A stretch of 64,000 bases of DNA from JBJSXJ01 sp044235425 (GCA_044235425.1 JBIIHW010000026.1:1-64000); one strand, 5' to 3'; positions 15,807-25,885 are shown, counted from the stretch's first letter. Notes: generated from the letters alone by a model not told the origin. Program-made: numbers and translations.

Positions 15807-16730
15807 ATGATCATCAATATTCAACCGACCGTTGATCTCGCATTTCGACTCATGCTCGGCAGTCCCGAGCATTCGGCAGTAACCATACATTTCCTGAATT
15901 CGGTGCTGGAGCATGGGCCGCGCATTCAACGAGCCACGATCTTAAATCCCATCCTCGAAAAGGAAACGACCGAAGATAAACTAGCGATCCTCGATATCAA
16001 GGCGCAAGATGAGTTGGGAAGGTTTTTCAACATCGAGATGCAGACATCGCTGGCGGGCAGCTTGCAGCAGCGATTGCTCTACTACGCCGGAAGGCTGTAT
16101 TGCAGCCAGCTGCGTGAAGGAATGGCCTATCGGCAGCTTTGTCCCGCGATCAGCATTTGCGTGCTAAGTAAGTCATTGTTTCCCAACTATCCTCGCTTAC
16201 ATTTTGATTTTCTTCTGCGTGATCGATTAGGTTTGGTGTTTACGGAAGAGTTACAACTGCATTTGATTGAGTTGCCAAAAGCGAAAGCCAACGTGCATAA
16301 TGTGGCGAATGCTAGTCCACTGGAGCGTTGGTCGTTTTTCCTACTGCATGCGCACCAGATTGATGCGGACGAGTTACGTCGACTCCTTCCGGAATCGGAA
16401 TTCCACGAAGCGCTGGGAGTACTAGAGATGATTACGCATACGCCCGAGACCCGTGAATTGTACGAAGCGCGACTCAAGGCCAAGCTCGATGAGGAATCGC
16501 GGCTCTATGACGCGCGTGCGGAGGGCCTATCTCAAGGCTTATCTCAGGGCCTATCTCAAGGCTTATCGCGTGGTAAGTGGATTGGGAAAATCCAGATCCT
16601 GGAAGGACTCTTGAAGCTGACTCCAACCGACTCCAGCATGTTGGAATCTTGGGACGAAGCACAACTGGCGACGAAAGCGGCGGAGCTCGAGCAACGCTGG
16701 GCAGCCACTGGGCACAGGCCTGCGGTTTAG
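15807..16730 (+). CDS. Rpn-family PD-(D/E)XK nuclease / transposase-like protein
   Basis: A 307-residue protein of the Rpn (recombination-promoting nuclease, PDDEXK_2) family. The N-terminus INIQPTVDLAFRLMLG, then LAILDIKAQDELGRFFNIEMQ with Asp, Glu and Gln of the nuclease core, and QQRLLYYAGRLY are characteristic. Near residue 235 it has four copies of G-L-S-Q coded by 12-bp repeats, followed by a short helical tail. Such degenerate repeats near the C-terminus are common in the family. Rpn proteins cut DNA and raise recombination; some have anti-phage activity. It is a single gene here with no flanking inverted repeats seen. Confidence 0.85.
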   Translation: MIINIQPTVDLAFRLMLGSPEHSAVTIHFLNSVLEHGPRIQRATILNPILEKETTEDKLAILDIKAQDELGRFFNIEMQTSLAGSLQQRLLYYAGRLYCSQLREGMAYRQLCPAISICVLSKSLFPNYPRLHFDFLLRDRLGLVFTEELQLHLIELPKAKANVHNVANASPLERWSFFLLHAHQIDADELRRLLPESEFHEALGVLEMITHTPETRELYEARLKAKLDEESRLYDARAEGLSQGLSQGLSQGLSRGKWIGKIQILEGLLKLTPTDSSMLESWDEAQLATKAAELEQRWAATGHRPAV

Positions 16731-16851
16731 CATGGTAAAGCAACGGCACGTGTTACCAGCCACCACGCCGTCGCTGGGTTCGACATCGCCAGCTTATCAA
16801 CCAGTCCTTGGCTTCTGAAAAGCTTGCGCCAGGGACACTGCGTTTTGTCCC

Positions 16852-17622
16852 TTAGCGAGCGTCCCCGGGAGGCAGTCGCTGAAAGACAAGGACGCTGACG
16901 GAAATCAGAATCGAAACGAGTACGCATTGCGGCGTCCAGCAGACAAAGATCGCCATCAGCACCTGATCAAACTCTAGCGCCGGTGCGACTCTCTGGCCGA
17001 CCAGGATTGCCAGCGCGATCATGGCGATCGCCAGCGTAATCACAATCGCCGCTCGCAACTCCCAGGCAATGCGCCGTGGGATGAATGCGATGCCAATCAG
17101 CAGCCAAGGCCCAGCCAAGTCGATCGCCCAGAGCATCGCAGGATGGGGAGTGGTGAATCGTTTGGCAAGACTGAGTGCCAGCGCTAGCATGGTCGTAAAA
17201 ACCAATAACCCGCGCAAGGAAAACTGCCACCGCTTCTCGGTTGGTTGTACTTGCTTGGCAAATTCTTCCACCAGACGATTCAATCGCGGACGCAGTCTGA
17301 GCGTGATTAGGCCACCGACCACTCCCAGCGAGATAGCAAACAATAAGTTCACCACCAATCCGATCGGGTTGATGAACAAGCCATCATAATGATTGCCGTA
17401 TTCCCAAAGCTCCCAGGGGAAACCCAGCGCCTGCCGCCGCCACGGCGTTTGACCAGCCAAGTTTCCGCCCCGTTCACTGCGGAGGAAATAGGAGATGGCG
17501 TTGAGTGCTCCGGCCAGCAACGGTCCGGCAGTAAAGCCTCGGGCAAACCAGGCACCGCGCGTGATGCTGAATCCCAAAATGGCTTGGGGCGGCGACTCGG
17601 TCCTGGAATCTAGGCTCGTCAT
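16852..17622 (-). CDS. Hypothetical multi-pass membrane protein
   Basis: ATG 17622 follows CGGGGT and gives 256 residues; a TTG seven codons upstream is less likely. Hydrophobic segments lie near residues 30-55, 90-115, 145-165, 175-195 and 200-250. The segment RWQFSLRGLLVFTTMLALAL contains the W-Q-F-S-L-R-x-L-L motif found at the start of membrane segments in many planctomycete proteins. No catalytic motif was found and the function is unknown. Confidence 0.7.
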   Translation of the reverse strand: MTSLDSRTESPPQAILGFSITRGAWFARGFTAGPLLAGALNAISYFLRSERGGNLAGQTPWRRQALGFPWELWEYGNHYDGLFINPIGLVVNLLFAISLGVVGGLITLRLRPRLNRLVEEFAKQVQPTEKRWQFSLRGLLVFTTMLALALSLAKRFTTPHPAMLWAIDLAGPWLLIGIAFIPRRIAWELRAAIVITLAIAMIALAILVGQRVAPALEFDQVLMAIFVCWTPQCVLVSILISVSVLVFQRLPPGDAR

Positions 17623-17798
17623 ACCCCGTTTATAACATGACAACTTCGAAAGTCGTGCAGAGCAGCCTGTTTTTGCCTTGCCTCAAGCGCCTGCCCTTCC
17701 CAGTTTGTCTCGCAGCGTACAGGGCCGCTCGCTATAGTCCCGCCGGGCGGATGGCGGAAACAGTTGAGCGATGAAAGGAATAGGTTGAGAAGACGGCT

Positions 17799-19271
17799 AT
17801 GAGTAGGTGGACCATGTCTGCGACGCGTCGGGCGATCGTCGTGGGCGGTTGTTTAGCGATGATCTACACGCAAGTGACGACGTCGCCAGTGATGATTCAG
17901 TTTGCACGACAGTTGGGTGCCAACGGTTTTCATGTCGGGATCCTGGGAGCACTGCCCACCGGCTTGTTCTTTGTTCAGCTCCTGTCGGCGCTCCTCATGA
18001 GTCGCGTGAGATATCGGCGCTGGTGGTGGTTTTTCCCTTCGCTCGTTCATCGCCTCTCCTACATCCCCGTGGCACTCGGTCCTTGGCTATTTCCCGACTG
18101 GAACGATCAGACGTGGGTCTGGGTGTTGCTGGGAGCGACTTTTGCCAATCACGCTCTGTTGCATTTTGGCTCCCCACTATGGCTCTCCTGGATGGGTGAC
18201 TATTTGCCGCGCCGTGGCCTGAGTCAGTTCTGGGGCGTACGTCACGGCTGGCAGCAATGGGCCGCCTCGCTGGCACTCTTCGGCTGCGCCTGGGGGTGCC
18301 ACAATCTGGAAGCGTCGATGTGGGACACCTTCGGACTTCTGACAAGTGTTGCCACCGTACTGGGCGTAATCGACTTACTGCTTTTTTTGAAGGTCGAAGA
18401 ACCCGCCGCCGTGCCCGCCGCCTGTCCCGCCTGGCGATCGGTGCTGGCCGCTCCCTTTCGTGACCCCCAATATCGCTCGTTCATCACCTATTCCTGCTGG
18501 TGGCATTTTGCTGCGATGGTCGGCGCACCGTTCGTCAGTATGTACCTGCTCGACCATATCGGCATGTCGTTGCATCGAGTGCTAGTGCTGTGGGCACTTT
18601 CCTGGATCGGTGGCGCCCTGCTGACCAAGCGGTTCGGGATGATTGCCGAGTCGTATGGTCACCGGCCACTGCTGATTCTGTGCACCGCCTTGAAAATGGT
18701 GAACATGGCCGCACTGCTCGTGATTCCTCGCGATCCCGATGTCGCCTTCTGGGTTCTCGTTCCTATTTTAATGATGGACGCACAACTTAACGCCGGCATC
18801 AACATCGCCAATCAAGGCTTCATGCTGAAATACTCGCCGCAGGAAAATCGCACGATGTTCCTCGCCGCCGGCACGGCCGTCGCCGGCATGATTGGTGGCC
18901 TCACCGCCATCGCAGCCGGTTGGTGGCTTAGTCGCCTGGAAGGCTGGAGCGTGACAGTGTTGAGTCACGAGGTCGTCGGCTTTCATGTGCTGTTTCTGCT
19001 GAGTGCCCTGCTGCGCCTCGCCGCTGTGCAAGTCGCGCGGCAGCTTCTCGAGCCTGATTCACACCCCACTGCCGTCGTCATGCGTGACCTATGGGGCAGT
19101 TGGTCAAGTCGAATTCTAAGAATTCCACGAGTGGAAATCGTGCCGATCACACAGCCGGATGGTGGAGTGGCCGACGAAGCAATTTCCAATTCGCTGGAAG
19201 TGATCACCCCCGAAACCAAAGCTCCAAGTAACTCGAAACATGCTCCATCAACTCACCAGCGAGCCGCCTAG
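17799..19271 (+). CDS. Major facilitator superfamily-type transporter
   Basis: A 490-residue inner-membrane protein with about 11-12 hydrophobic segments arranged in two halves around a cytoplasmic loop near residue 200. MFS-like features are GANGFHVGILGALPTGLFFVQLLSALLMSR (partly shown: LGALPTGLFFVQLLS) and PLWLSWMGDYLPRRGLSQFWG near the first-half loop. The C-terminal 50 residues are hydrophilic and Ser/Thr/Pro-rich. The transported substrate is not evident. Confidence 0.78.
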   Translation: MSRWTMSATRRAIVVGGCLAMIYTQVTTSPVMIQFARQLGANGFHVGILGALPTGLFFVQLLSALLMSRVRYRRWWWFFPSLVHRLSYIPVALGPWLFPDWNDQTWVWVLLGATFANHALLHFGSPLWLSWMGDYLPRRGLSQFWGVRHGWQQWAASLALFGCAWGCHNLEASMWDTFGLLTSVATVLGVIDLLLFLKVEEPAAVPAACPAWRSVLAAPFRDPQYRSFITYSCWWHFAAMVGAPFVSMYLLDHIGMSLHRVLVLWALSWIGGALLTKRFGMIAESYGHRPLLILCTALKMVNMAALLVIPRDPDVAFWVLVPILMMDAQLNAGINIANQGFMLKYSPQENRTMFLAAGTAVAGMIGGLTAIAAGWWLSRLEGWSVTVLSHEVVGFHVLFLLSALLRLAAVQVARQLLEPDSHPTAVVMRDLWGSWSSRILRIPRVEIVPITQPDGGVADEAISNSLEVITPETKAPSNSKHAPSTHQRAA

Positions 19272-19575
19272 TAACCAGGTCTCCGTAAGCCAACGTCCTT
19301 ACCCCCCTAACCCCCTGCCACGCCGTGCCCCCGGTGTCCTCGTGCGGGACAACCCCGAGTCTCCGTCACCCCCGTGTGTTCCTACTTGGTTCCGCTCCCC
19401 CGGAGCGATACGATACGAGCTATTGATGACAGACGACGGTCGATACCGAGTCAACCTTCAAGTTTTTACCTTAAGCACCTACGCAGTGCCTGCAGATGAC
19501 ACGTTTTTCGTAATTCAGTTGCAGTCTGCCTGAGGCGCATAATCCAGTTTCGCAAGCAGTCAGGGATCGAGTGAA
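19272..19575. other. Intergenic region, no gene seen
   Basis: About 300 bases, C-rich at the start. A plus-strand open frame at 19240-19533 overlaps the end of the transporter gene and has no family features. It should contain the promoter of the downstream reductase gene. Confidence 0.4.
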
Positions 19576-21294
19576 ATGTCGGCGGAAAATAAAGTTAGTC
19601 CCGTGGAAGTGATAAAAGAGGCAAGTAATTTTCTGGCCGGAACCATCGGTTCCACGCTGGGTGGTGAAGCGGCCAGTTTTGGTAAGGAAGACGAAACGTT
19701 ACTCAAGTTTCACGGCACCTACCAGCAAGATGATCGTGATGCACGCAGTCTGGGGCGCAAAGAGGGCGCGCCGGAAAAATCGTTCATCTTCATGGTGCGC
19801 AGCAAGATTCCTGGAGGCAAAATGACCAGTTCGCAACTGCTCGCCCAGCTCGACCTGGCTGACGAGGTGGGCAATACCACCCTGCGCTGCACGACCAGAC
19901 AGGGCTTACAGCTGCACGGCGTGGTGAAGGAAAACCTGAAGCGCACGATTGCTCGGATCAACGACATTCAAATGTCGACTCTCGGGGCCTGCGGTGATGT
20001 GAATCGTAATGTCATGTGCTGCCCCGCACCTTATCGACGGCCGCAATATGCGGAAACTCAGCGACTGGCCGACACCATCGCCGCTCACCTCGCCCCGCGC
20101 ACCAGCAGCTACCATCGCATTTGGCTCACTGACATCGCTACCGGTGAACAGCAACTGGTCGGTGGTGCCGCCGAGGAGATCGAGCCGATCTATGGTCGGC
20201 ACTACATGCCGCGTAAATTCAAAATGGCGATCGGATTCCCCGATGATAACTGCGTGGATTTATACACCAACGATCTCGGGCTCCTGGCGATCGTGCGCGA
20301 TGATCGAGTGATTGGTTATAACGTGCTGGTCGGCGGTGGCCTCGGCGTGACTCCCAGTGCCAAAAAGACATTTCCCGCGCTCGCCAAACGACTGGCCTTT
20401 GTCACTCCCGACCAAGCACTCGACGTGGTCACGGCGGTGGTTAAAGTTCAACGTGACTTTGGAAATCGCGAGGACCGCAAAATCGCTCGCTTGAAATACC
20501 TGATCGCCAATTGGGGGATCGAAGCGTTCAAGGAGAAGGTGGAAGAATATTACGGAGCTAAACTGCCAGCACCGACCGAGGATGATGTCCACGGCTTTAA
20601 CGATCACATGGGGTGGGAAGAGCAAGGAGATGGTCGCTGGTTCTACGGCCTGAACATCGAGAATGGTCGCATCAAGGATGACGAACATTCACACTTGAAA
20701 ACCGCTCTGCGGGAAATCTGCCGGCGCTATCAGCCAGGCATTCGCTTGACCGCTCACCAAAGCCTGCTGCTCACCGACATTCAGCCGACAGATCGAGCGG
20801 GACTGGAAGCGATACTGCGAGCTCATCGAGTGCGACTGACGGAGGAAACGTCGACCGTTCGTCGGTGGTCGATGGCCTGTGTGGCCTGGCCCACCTGCGG
20901 TTTGTCGATCACGGAAGCTGAGCGAAGTCTGCCAGGCATCATGGACCAACTGGAAGTGGAACTGGCAAAATTGGGACTCAGTCAAGAAGCGTTCACGGTC
21001 CGCATGACAGGCTGTCCCAACGGCTGCGCGCGTCCCTATAACGCCGACATCGGCTTGGTCGGAAAGACGAAAGGCAAGTACACCATCCTGGTCGGCGGTC
21101 GTTTGCTCGGCAATCGTCTTAACTTCCTCTACAAGGATCTGGTCCCCGAAGAGGAAGTGGTGAGGTCGCTCGTACCGCTGCTGGCGTATTTCAAACGCGA
21201 GCGACAAGAGCGGGAAACGCTGGGCGACTTCTGCGATCGAAAAGGCGCTACCGCCCTGCAGAACTGGGCGGAGAGTTTTACGAATCCAGCGTAA
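19576..21294 (+). CDS. cysI: Assimilatory sulfite (or nitrite) reductase hemoprotein
   Basis: A 572-residue siroheme/[4Fe-4S] enzyme reducing sulfite to sulfide (or nitrite to ammonia) by six electrons. The duplicated ferredoxin-like half (SKIPGGKMTSSQLL, TTRQGLQLHGV) and siroheme half are both present. Cluster ligands are in ACVAWPTCGL (C-x5-C) and TGCPNGCARPY (C-x3-C). The ending ADIGLVGKTKGKYTILVGG is closest to CysI/Sir-type sulfite reductases, which is why sulfite is favoured. No flavoprotein subunit is adjacent, so the electron donor may be ferredoxin or coded elsewhere. Confidence 0.9.
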   Translation: MSAENKVSPVEVIKEASNFLAGTIGSTLGGEAASFGKEDETLLKFHGTYQQDDRDARSLGRKEGAPEKSFIFMVRSKIPGGKMTSSQLLAQLDLADEVGNTTLRCTTRQGLQLHGVVKENLKRTIARINDIQMSTLGACGDVNRNVMCCPAPYRRPQYAETQRLADTIAAHLAPRTSSYHRIWLTDIATGEQQLVGGAAEEIEPIYGRHYMPRKFKMAIGFPDDNCVDLYTNDLGLLAIVRDDRVIGYNVLVGGGLGVTPSAKKTFPALAKRLAFVTPDQALDVVTAVVKVQRDFGNREDRKIARLKYLIANWGIEAFKEKVEEYYGAKLPAPTEDDVHGFNDHMGWEEQGDGRWFYGLNIENGRIKDDEHSHLKTALREICRRYQPGIRLTAHQSLLLTDIQPTDRAGLEAILRAHRVRLTEETSTVRRWSMACVAWPTCGLSITEAERSLPGIMDQLEVELAKLGLSQEAFTVRMTGCPNGCARPYNADIGLVGKTKGKYTILVGGRLLGNRLNFLYKDLVPEEEVVRSLVPLLAYFKRERQERETLGDFCDRKGATALQNWAESFTNPA

Positions 21295-21300
21295 ATAATG

Positions 21301-21346
21301 TGAGTCTCTCGATGAGTCTCTATGTGAGTCTCTCGATGAGTCTCTA
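21301..21346. repeat. 24-bp direct repeat, two copies
   Basis: The unit beginning tgagtctctcgatgagtctc is repeated at 21301 and 21325. Its right end touches the stop codon of the minus-strand ATPase gene. Each unit is itself two near copies of tgagtctct. Confidence 0.85.
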
Positions 21347-22846
21347 TCCTGGGCCCACGCCGCGATCGAACGCATCTTGCTCGCGGAGATACACGGCCAG
21401 TGTCGCGTCGAAAGCCGAGAGCGGAATTTTCCAGACCGGCGCGTCATCCGTGTGCGAATTACAGTGATTGATGAGCAGTCGATAGAGGAACTTAAAGAGG
21501 TGGCGCGGCGTGCGGAGCGCTCGTAAGGAATCGAGCAGCTTACGCTGGTCCACCTGGCTCTCAAAGAAATCGCTGAGCTTCGGTGACTCGCCGGCCCGCG
21601 CACACGCGCGTAGTCGCGCGTTAGCAACGTCATACAGCGCCTCGCCTGTCCACACAAACGATGGCACCATGTTCTGCTTGTCCAAGCGTGCCCGCTGATA
21701 AAACGTGGACCCTTCCCGCTCGATAAATCGAGTGAGTTCCAGGGGCAGCATTAGTTTGATTCCAATCCCATCCTGCTTTAGAAACTTGTTATCCAAGAGC
21801 GGCCAAACCAGCATCTTCATGAGTTCGGCGGAGCCATTAATCAGATGCGGCTCATCAATGCGATCAAACAGAACCACAATTCCCGGATGATCAAAGTGAC
21901 GCAGTAACCCTTGCAGCTTGAGCAGCAATTCATACCGAGTGTCCGTGGAATCGCTCGTGGGCAACGGCTGACTTGCCAGTTCACCGCGAGTGAATCGCTG
22001 CAGAGTACGACGCAGCGATTTTGAATCGCGGACGCCAATGCGCACATGTCGCACGACACGCCGAGCGACGAGGGCAGCGGAAAGCCAGCGCCAGGCCCAA
22101 GGCAGGAGCGCCGCGATCATCACCAGCAGCCAGACCCACCAGGGAGCAGGCCAGTCCAGGCCTCGGTAAGAAACCATCACCAAGTAGGCGATCACCAACC
22201 CAACCGCCGCAATCCCGCCCACTCGCGCCAGCTGCGCCCGCCACGTGGAAAAACGCAGTGCTCGTCGCAGTTGCTCCCAACGCCCCTCAAAGGTTCCTCG
22301 AGTGGACTGGTCGTAACAGGCAGCCAGCAGCAAGATATCGCGAGCCTGATGGCGATCGAGCGATCGCAGATTGATGCCGGTAAAATCGCCGTCCACCGCC
22401 GCACTGGGCTGCTTCACCGCCAGCCAGCGGTCGACCAGCCCGGTAACGGCGATCGCCAAAATCGAATCCATGTGATCCCACAATCGCCACTCGCCCAGTG
22501 CCATGTCGGCCCGCTGCCTGCGGCGGGAGAGCCGATGACGAAAGCGATCGAGCAGTGGATTGAGATCATCGTAATGCACCACAAAGACTTTTCGCTGCGG
22601 GTTTTCGGCGTTGTACTGCCGCAAATGTCGAGCGATTTGCAGGCGCAGGGCAGTCTTGCCCGCCCCCTTCTCACCGAACACCACCGCGGTCGACGGATCC
22701 GCCGGATCACCATAGACCTTGTCCCAGCTAGGATGATAAATGCTGGCAATACAGTGATCCTTAAACACAGGATCTGTTTGGGCGTCTTCCTCCGCAAAAG
22801 GATTACGAACGACCCCGTGGTGCTCCAGCAATTGCTGAATCCTCAT
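21344..22846 (-). CDS. Membrane-anchored P-loop ATPase (KAP-like)
   Basis: A 500-residue protein. Walker A is GEKGAGKTAL at residues 58-67 and Walker B is IVVLFDRIDEP around 323-333. Between them, two hydrophobic segments (about 207-226 and 235-256) are inserted into the ATPase domain. This placement is typical of KAP-type NTPases, which have membrane helices within the P-loop domain. The C-terminal half is helical and Arg-rich. KAP NTPases are thought to organise membrane-associated complexes, sometimes in defence or signalling; the role here is unknown. The gene is divergent from an acyl carrier protein gene 184 bases away. Confidence 0.75.
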   Translation of the reverse strand: MRIQQLLEHHGVVRNPFAEEDAQTDPVFKDHCIASIYHPSWDKVYGDPADPSTAVVFGEKGAGKTALRLQIARHLRQYNAENPQRKVFVVHYDDLNPLLDRFRHRLSRRRQRADMALGEWRLWDHMDSILAIAVTGLVDRWLAVKQPSAAVDGDFTGINLRSLDRHQARDILLLAACYDQSTRGTFEGRWEQLRRALRFSTWRAQLARVGGIAAVGLVIAYLVMVSYRGLDWPAPWWVWLLVMIAALLPWAWRWLSAALVARRVVRHVRIGVRDSKSLRRTLQRFTRGELASQPLPTSDSTDTRYELLLKLQGLLRHFDHPGIVVLFDRIDEPHLINGSAELMKMLVWPLLDNKFLKQDGIGIKLMLPLELTRFIEREGSTFYQRARLDKQNMVPSFVWTGEALYDVANARLRACARAGESPKLSDFFESQVDQRKLLDSLRALRTPRHLFKFLYRLLINHCNSHTDDAPVWKIPLSAFDATLAVYLREQDAFDRGVGPG

Positions 22847-23029
22847 TTGAGCGACCCCTCCATCCCGCCACTCGCGGGCGGTACCTCGCCTGATCGGCGA
22901 TTCATCTTCGATAAGATACGCGAATTGGCTAAAGTATAACTAAGAACATCCAGGTTGCGGCAGGACGGGGCGAATTGCCGATAAACAATATCTAAGGCGT
23001 CGCCGTTCATTTTTTCGAGGTACCGGTTC

Positions 23030-23299
23030 ATGTCTTCTGGCCCAACTCAGCCCCCCAGCAATCAAGAACCCGAGGTCGCTGCGAGTGTGCTTGCGATATT
23101 GGCCAACAAAATCGGTCGCCCCGTAGTTCTCAGCGACGACGTCAGCCACCTGGAACTCGACTCACTGGCCCTCGCCGAAGTATCCGTGGAGATTGAAAAA
23201 GCCGTCAATATCCGCCTTGACGAAGGCATCCTGGACGCCAGAACCGTGGGCGACATCGTCACCTACGTGGCCGAACTGAAACGCTCTGCGCTGCGCTGA
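23030..23299 (+). CDS. Acyl carrier protein
   Basis: An 89-residue acidic carrier protein. Helix 1 (EVAASVLAILANKIG) leads to the phosphopantetheine site LELDSLALAEV, where the Ser of D-S-L carries the prosthetic group, and the C-terminal helices contain TVGDIVTYVAEL. It differs from a housekeeping AcpP by having S-L-A in place of the usual S-L-D-T/V motif. It has no fatty acid genes beside it, so it may serve a specialised acylation or the divergent ATPase system. Partner enzymes are not visible nearby. Confidence 0.85.
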   Translation: MSSGPTQPPSNQEPEVAASVLAILANKIGRPVVLSDDVSHLELDSLALAEVSVEIEKAVNIRLDEGILDARTVGDIVTYVAELKRSALR

Positions 23300-23548
23300 G
23301 TGGACGGCAACCAGGCCCTCTAGCAGAAGTGAAACGAACCTGGGGCAATTCGCCCTACCGCTGTTTCATCGCACGACAGAAATTCCCCAGTCGCTTCAAT
23401 CCGGGAACTCAACGCTTAACAAACAGTCGACGACGCAGATTTCGCGGGTACCGTTCGAGCAGCAGTCTCGAACCAGCAGCGGCCCTGATAAAGAAAGGGG
23501 CTCGATCAAGAAACAGCTGCGGCGAAAAATCACCGCAGCAAAAAAAAG
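23300..23548. other. Intergenic region with 7-bp-stem hairpin at 23516-23539
   Basis: GCTGCGG and CCGCAGC pair around a 10-base loop, followed on the plus strand by seven A. On the minus strand the hairpin follows the T-run that ends the tRNA transcript and may take part in its termination. Nothing else is recognisable. Confidence 0.45.
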
Positions 23549-23622
<74 letters not shown>

Positions 23623-23884
23623 GCATCGTGCAGCAATCTGCCGCACGTCTCGGGATTATACACAGGTCCCGGGCTTTCATCCAAGACCGGGTTACCGCCG
23701 CGTCCGAATTCGCTTGCGCTCTTCCCGACAGGTCACCCAGGTCCGCTCCTGGCCGTGAAGCGGGGACCTTGGCTTGCCACAACTGGCACAGTCCCTGTAT
23801 TTTACGTCTTCCCAGAAAACCTCGTGAGGGTTGCCAGGGCTCGCAGGACAGGTTCGAAGATTTGCAGGGAGCAGAAGGGCGACG

Positions 23885-25885
23885 ATGCTGACGGTTCAAT
23901 TGCCGGATGGAAGCGCAAAACAATTCGATCATCTCGTGACCGCACGGGACGTGGCAGCCAGTATTGGGCCACGACTGGCGCAGGCCGCTCTAGCGGCACA
24001 AGTCGATGGCCGCACCATCGGCCTCGATCAGCCCCTTCCGACCGACGGCAGCTTGCAGCTCAAACTGCTCACTCGCAAAGATCCCGAAACGCTCGATGTC
24101 ATGCGACATTCCGCGGCCCACGTGATGGCCCGAGCCGTCATGCGACTATACGGGGGAGTGCAACTGGCGTTTGGCCCCACGGTCGAAGGCGGATTTTACT
24201 ACGACTTTTCGCTGCCACAGGCGCTCTCCGAAGCCGACTTTCCAGCGATTGAAGCCGAGATGCGACGGATCATTGAAAAAAATGAGCCGTTTGAGCGGCT
24301 CGAAGAAACGCCTGAACGAGCCCGCGCTCTCTGCGCCGATCTGGGACAGAAATTCAAAGTCGAGCATATCGATGAGGGGCTGCGGGGCCACGCTTCGCTG
24401 TCGTTTTATCGCCAAGGTGAGTTCCTGGATTTGTGTCGTGGACCGCACGTACCATCGGCTGGTGCCATCGGAGCCATCAAACTGCTGTCCGTGGCCGGAG
24501 CTTACTGGAAGGGCGATGCACAGCGCGAGCAACTGCAGCGACTCTACGGCACCGCGTTCTTCTCTCAAGAAGATCTCGATCGCCATTTGCAGAAAATTGA
24601 AGAGGCCAAGAAACGCGATCACCGCCTGCTCGGCAAACAACTAGACCTCTTCGCGCTCAACCCACTCGTCGGCTCGGGACTCGTCTTGTGGTTGCCCAAG
24701 GGAGCCACGATTCGAGCCTTACTGGAAAATTTCGTGCGCGATGAATTGCTCAAGCGCGGATATCAAACCGTCTACACACCGAATGTCGGTAAGATCGACC
24801 TCTACAAAACATCCGGGCATTATCCCTACTACGCGGACAGCATGTTCCCGCCACTGGTGACCAAGGAAGAAGAAGAGTTCATCCTGAAGCCGATGAACTG
24901 CCCGCATCATGTGATGATTTACAAGTCCAAGCCCCGTAGTTATCGCGAACTGCCGCTGCGATTGGCGGAATTCGGCACCGTCTATCGCTTCGAAAAATCC
25001 GGTCAACTTTCGGGGATGACACGGGTCCGCGGTTTCACCCAGGACGATGCTCACATCTTCTGCACCGACGATCAAGTCGCCGGCGAAGTGCGCGGCTGTC
25101 TCGAGATGACGCAGTACGTGCTCCGCTGCCTCGGCCTGGACAATTACCGCGTGCGTCTGGGATTCCGCGAAGTGGACGGCGACAAATACGTGGGCAGTGT
25201 CGAGCAATGGGAGGCGGCTCAGCGGTCTTTGGCGGAAGTCTGCCGTAGCCTGGGCATCGACTTCACCGAGGAACCTGGCGAGGCCGCTTTCTATGGCCCC
25301 AAGGCCGATTTCGTCGTGACCGATTGCATCGGTCGCGAATGGCAACTGGGAACCGTACAGCTCGACTACAACCTGCCCAGCGAGCAGCGGTTTGATCTGG
25401 AATATGTCGGGGCCGACAATCGTCCGCACCGTCCGGTCATGATCCACCGAGCTCCCTTGGGATCGATGGAACGCTTTATCGGCGTGCTCATCGAACACTT
25501 CGCCGGTGCCTTCCCACTCTGGCTGGCTCCCGAACAGGCACGCGTGATCACGGTGAGCGAAAAGGCGGAAGAGTATGGACGAAGTTTGGAGAATCGCCTG
25601 CGCATGGCTGGCATGCGCGTTACCGGCGACTACCGTCCAGAAAAACTAGGAAGTAAGATTCGCGACGCGCAGCTCGAGTTGATTCCGTATATGCTAGTGG
25701 TTGGACCGCGCGATGCCGAAGCGGGCACCGTCGCCGTGCGTGATCGCATCGACGGAGATCTCGGCGCCATGCCCGTCGATCAGGCCATCGCTCGCTTGGA
25801 AGCCGAAGTTCGCGAACGACGAGTACGCAAGACCTTCAGTGGCGACGCGGGACTCGGGGATCGCGGAGTCCGTAACGAGTACTAA
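23885..25885 (+). CDS. thrS: Threonyl-tRNA synthetase
   Basis: ThrRS charges tRNA-Thr. ATG 23885 gives 666 residues with the domain order TGS (MLTVQLPDGSAKQFD), editing/SAD domain (MRHSAAHVMARAV with the H-x3-H motif; WKGDAQREQLQRLYGTAF), class II catalytic core with PMNCPHHVMIY (Cys and His zinc ligands), YRFEKSGQLSGMTRVRGFTQDDAHIFC, and the C-terminal anticodon-binding domain ending DLGAMPVDQAI. The extra 18 codons upstream in the open frame do not match the family. infC follows 93 bases downstream, the common bacterial thrS-infC order; rpmI and rplT are not present after it. Confidence 0.96.
   Translation: MLTVQLPDGSAKQFDHLVTARDVAASIGPRLAQAALAAQVDGRTIGLDQPLPTDGSLQLKLLTRKDPETLDVMRHSAAHVMARAVMRLYGGVQLAFGPTVEGGFYYDFSLPQALSEADFPAIEAEMRRIIEKNEPFERLEETPERARALCADLGQKFKVEHIDEGLRGHASLSFYRQGEFLDLCRGPHVPSAGAIGAIKLLSVAGAYWKGDAQREQLQRLYGTAFFSQEDLDRHLQKIEEAKKRDHRLLGKQLDLFALNPLVGSGLVLWLPKGATIRALLENFVRDELLKRGYQTVYTPNVGKIDLYKTSGHYPYYADSMFPPLVTKEEEEFILKPMNCPHHVMIYKSKPRSYRELPLRLAEFGTVYRFEKSGQLSGMTRVRGFTQDDAHIFCTDDQVAGEVRGCLEMTQYVLRCLGLDNYRVRLGFREVDGDKYVGSVEQWEAAQRSLAEVCRSLGIDFTEEPGEAAFYGPKADFVVTDCIGREWQLGTVQLDYNLPSEQRFDLEYVGADNRPHRPVMIHRAPLGSMERFIGVLIEHFAGAFPLWLAPEQARVITVSEKAEEYGRSLENRLRMAGMRVTGDYRPEKLGSKIRDAQLELIPYMLVVGPRDAEAGTVAVRDRIDGDLGAMPVDQAIARLEAEVRERRVRKTFSGDAGLGDRGVRNEY

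Noticed and set aside
19240..19533. Plus-strand frame overlapping the MFS gene end
   Set aside because: No motif, and it begins within the coding end of the transporter.
20689..21657. Minus-strand 322-residue frame across the reductase end
   Set aside because: It overlaps clear cysI coding sequence and reads through the 24-bp repeat; no domain pattern.
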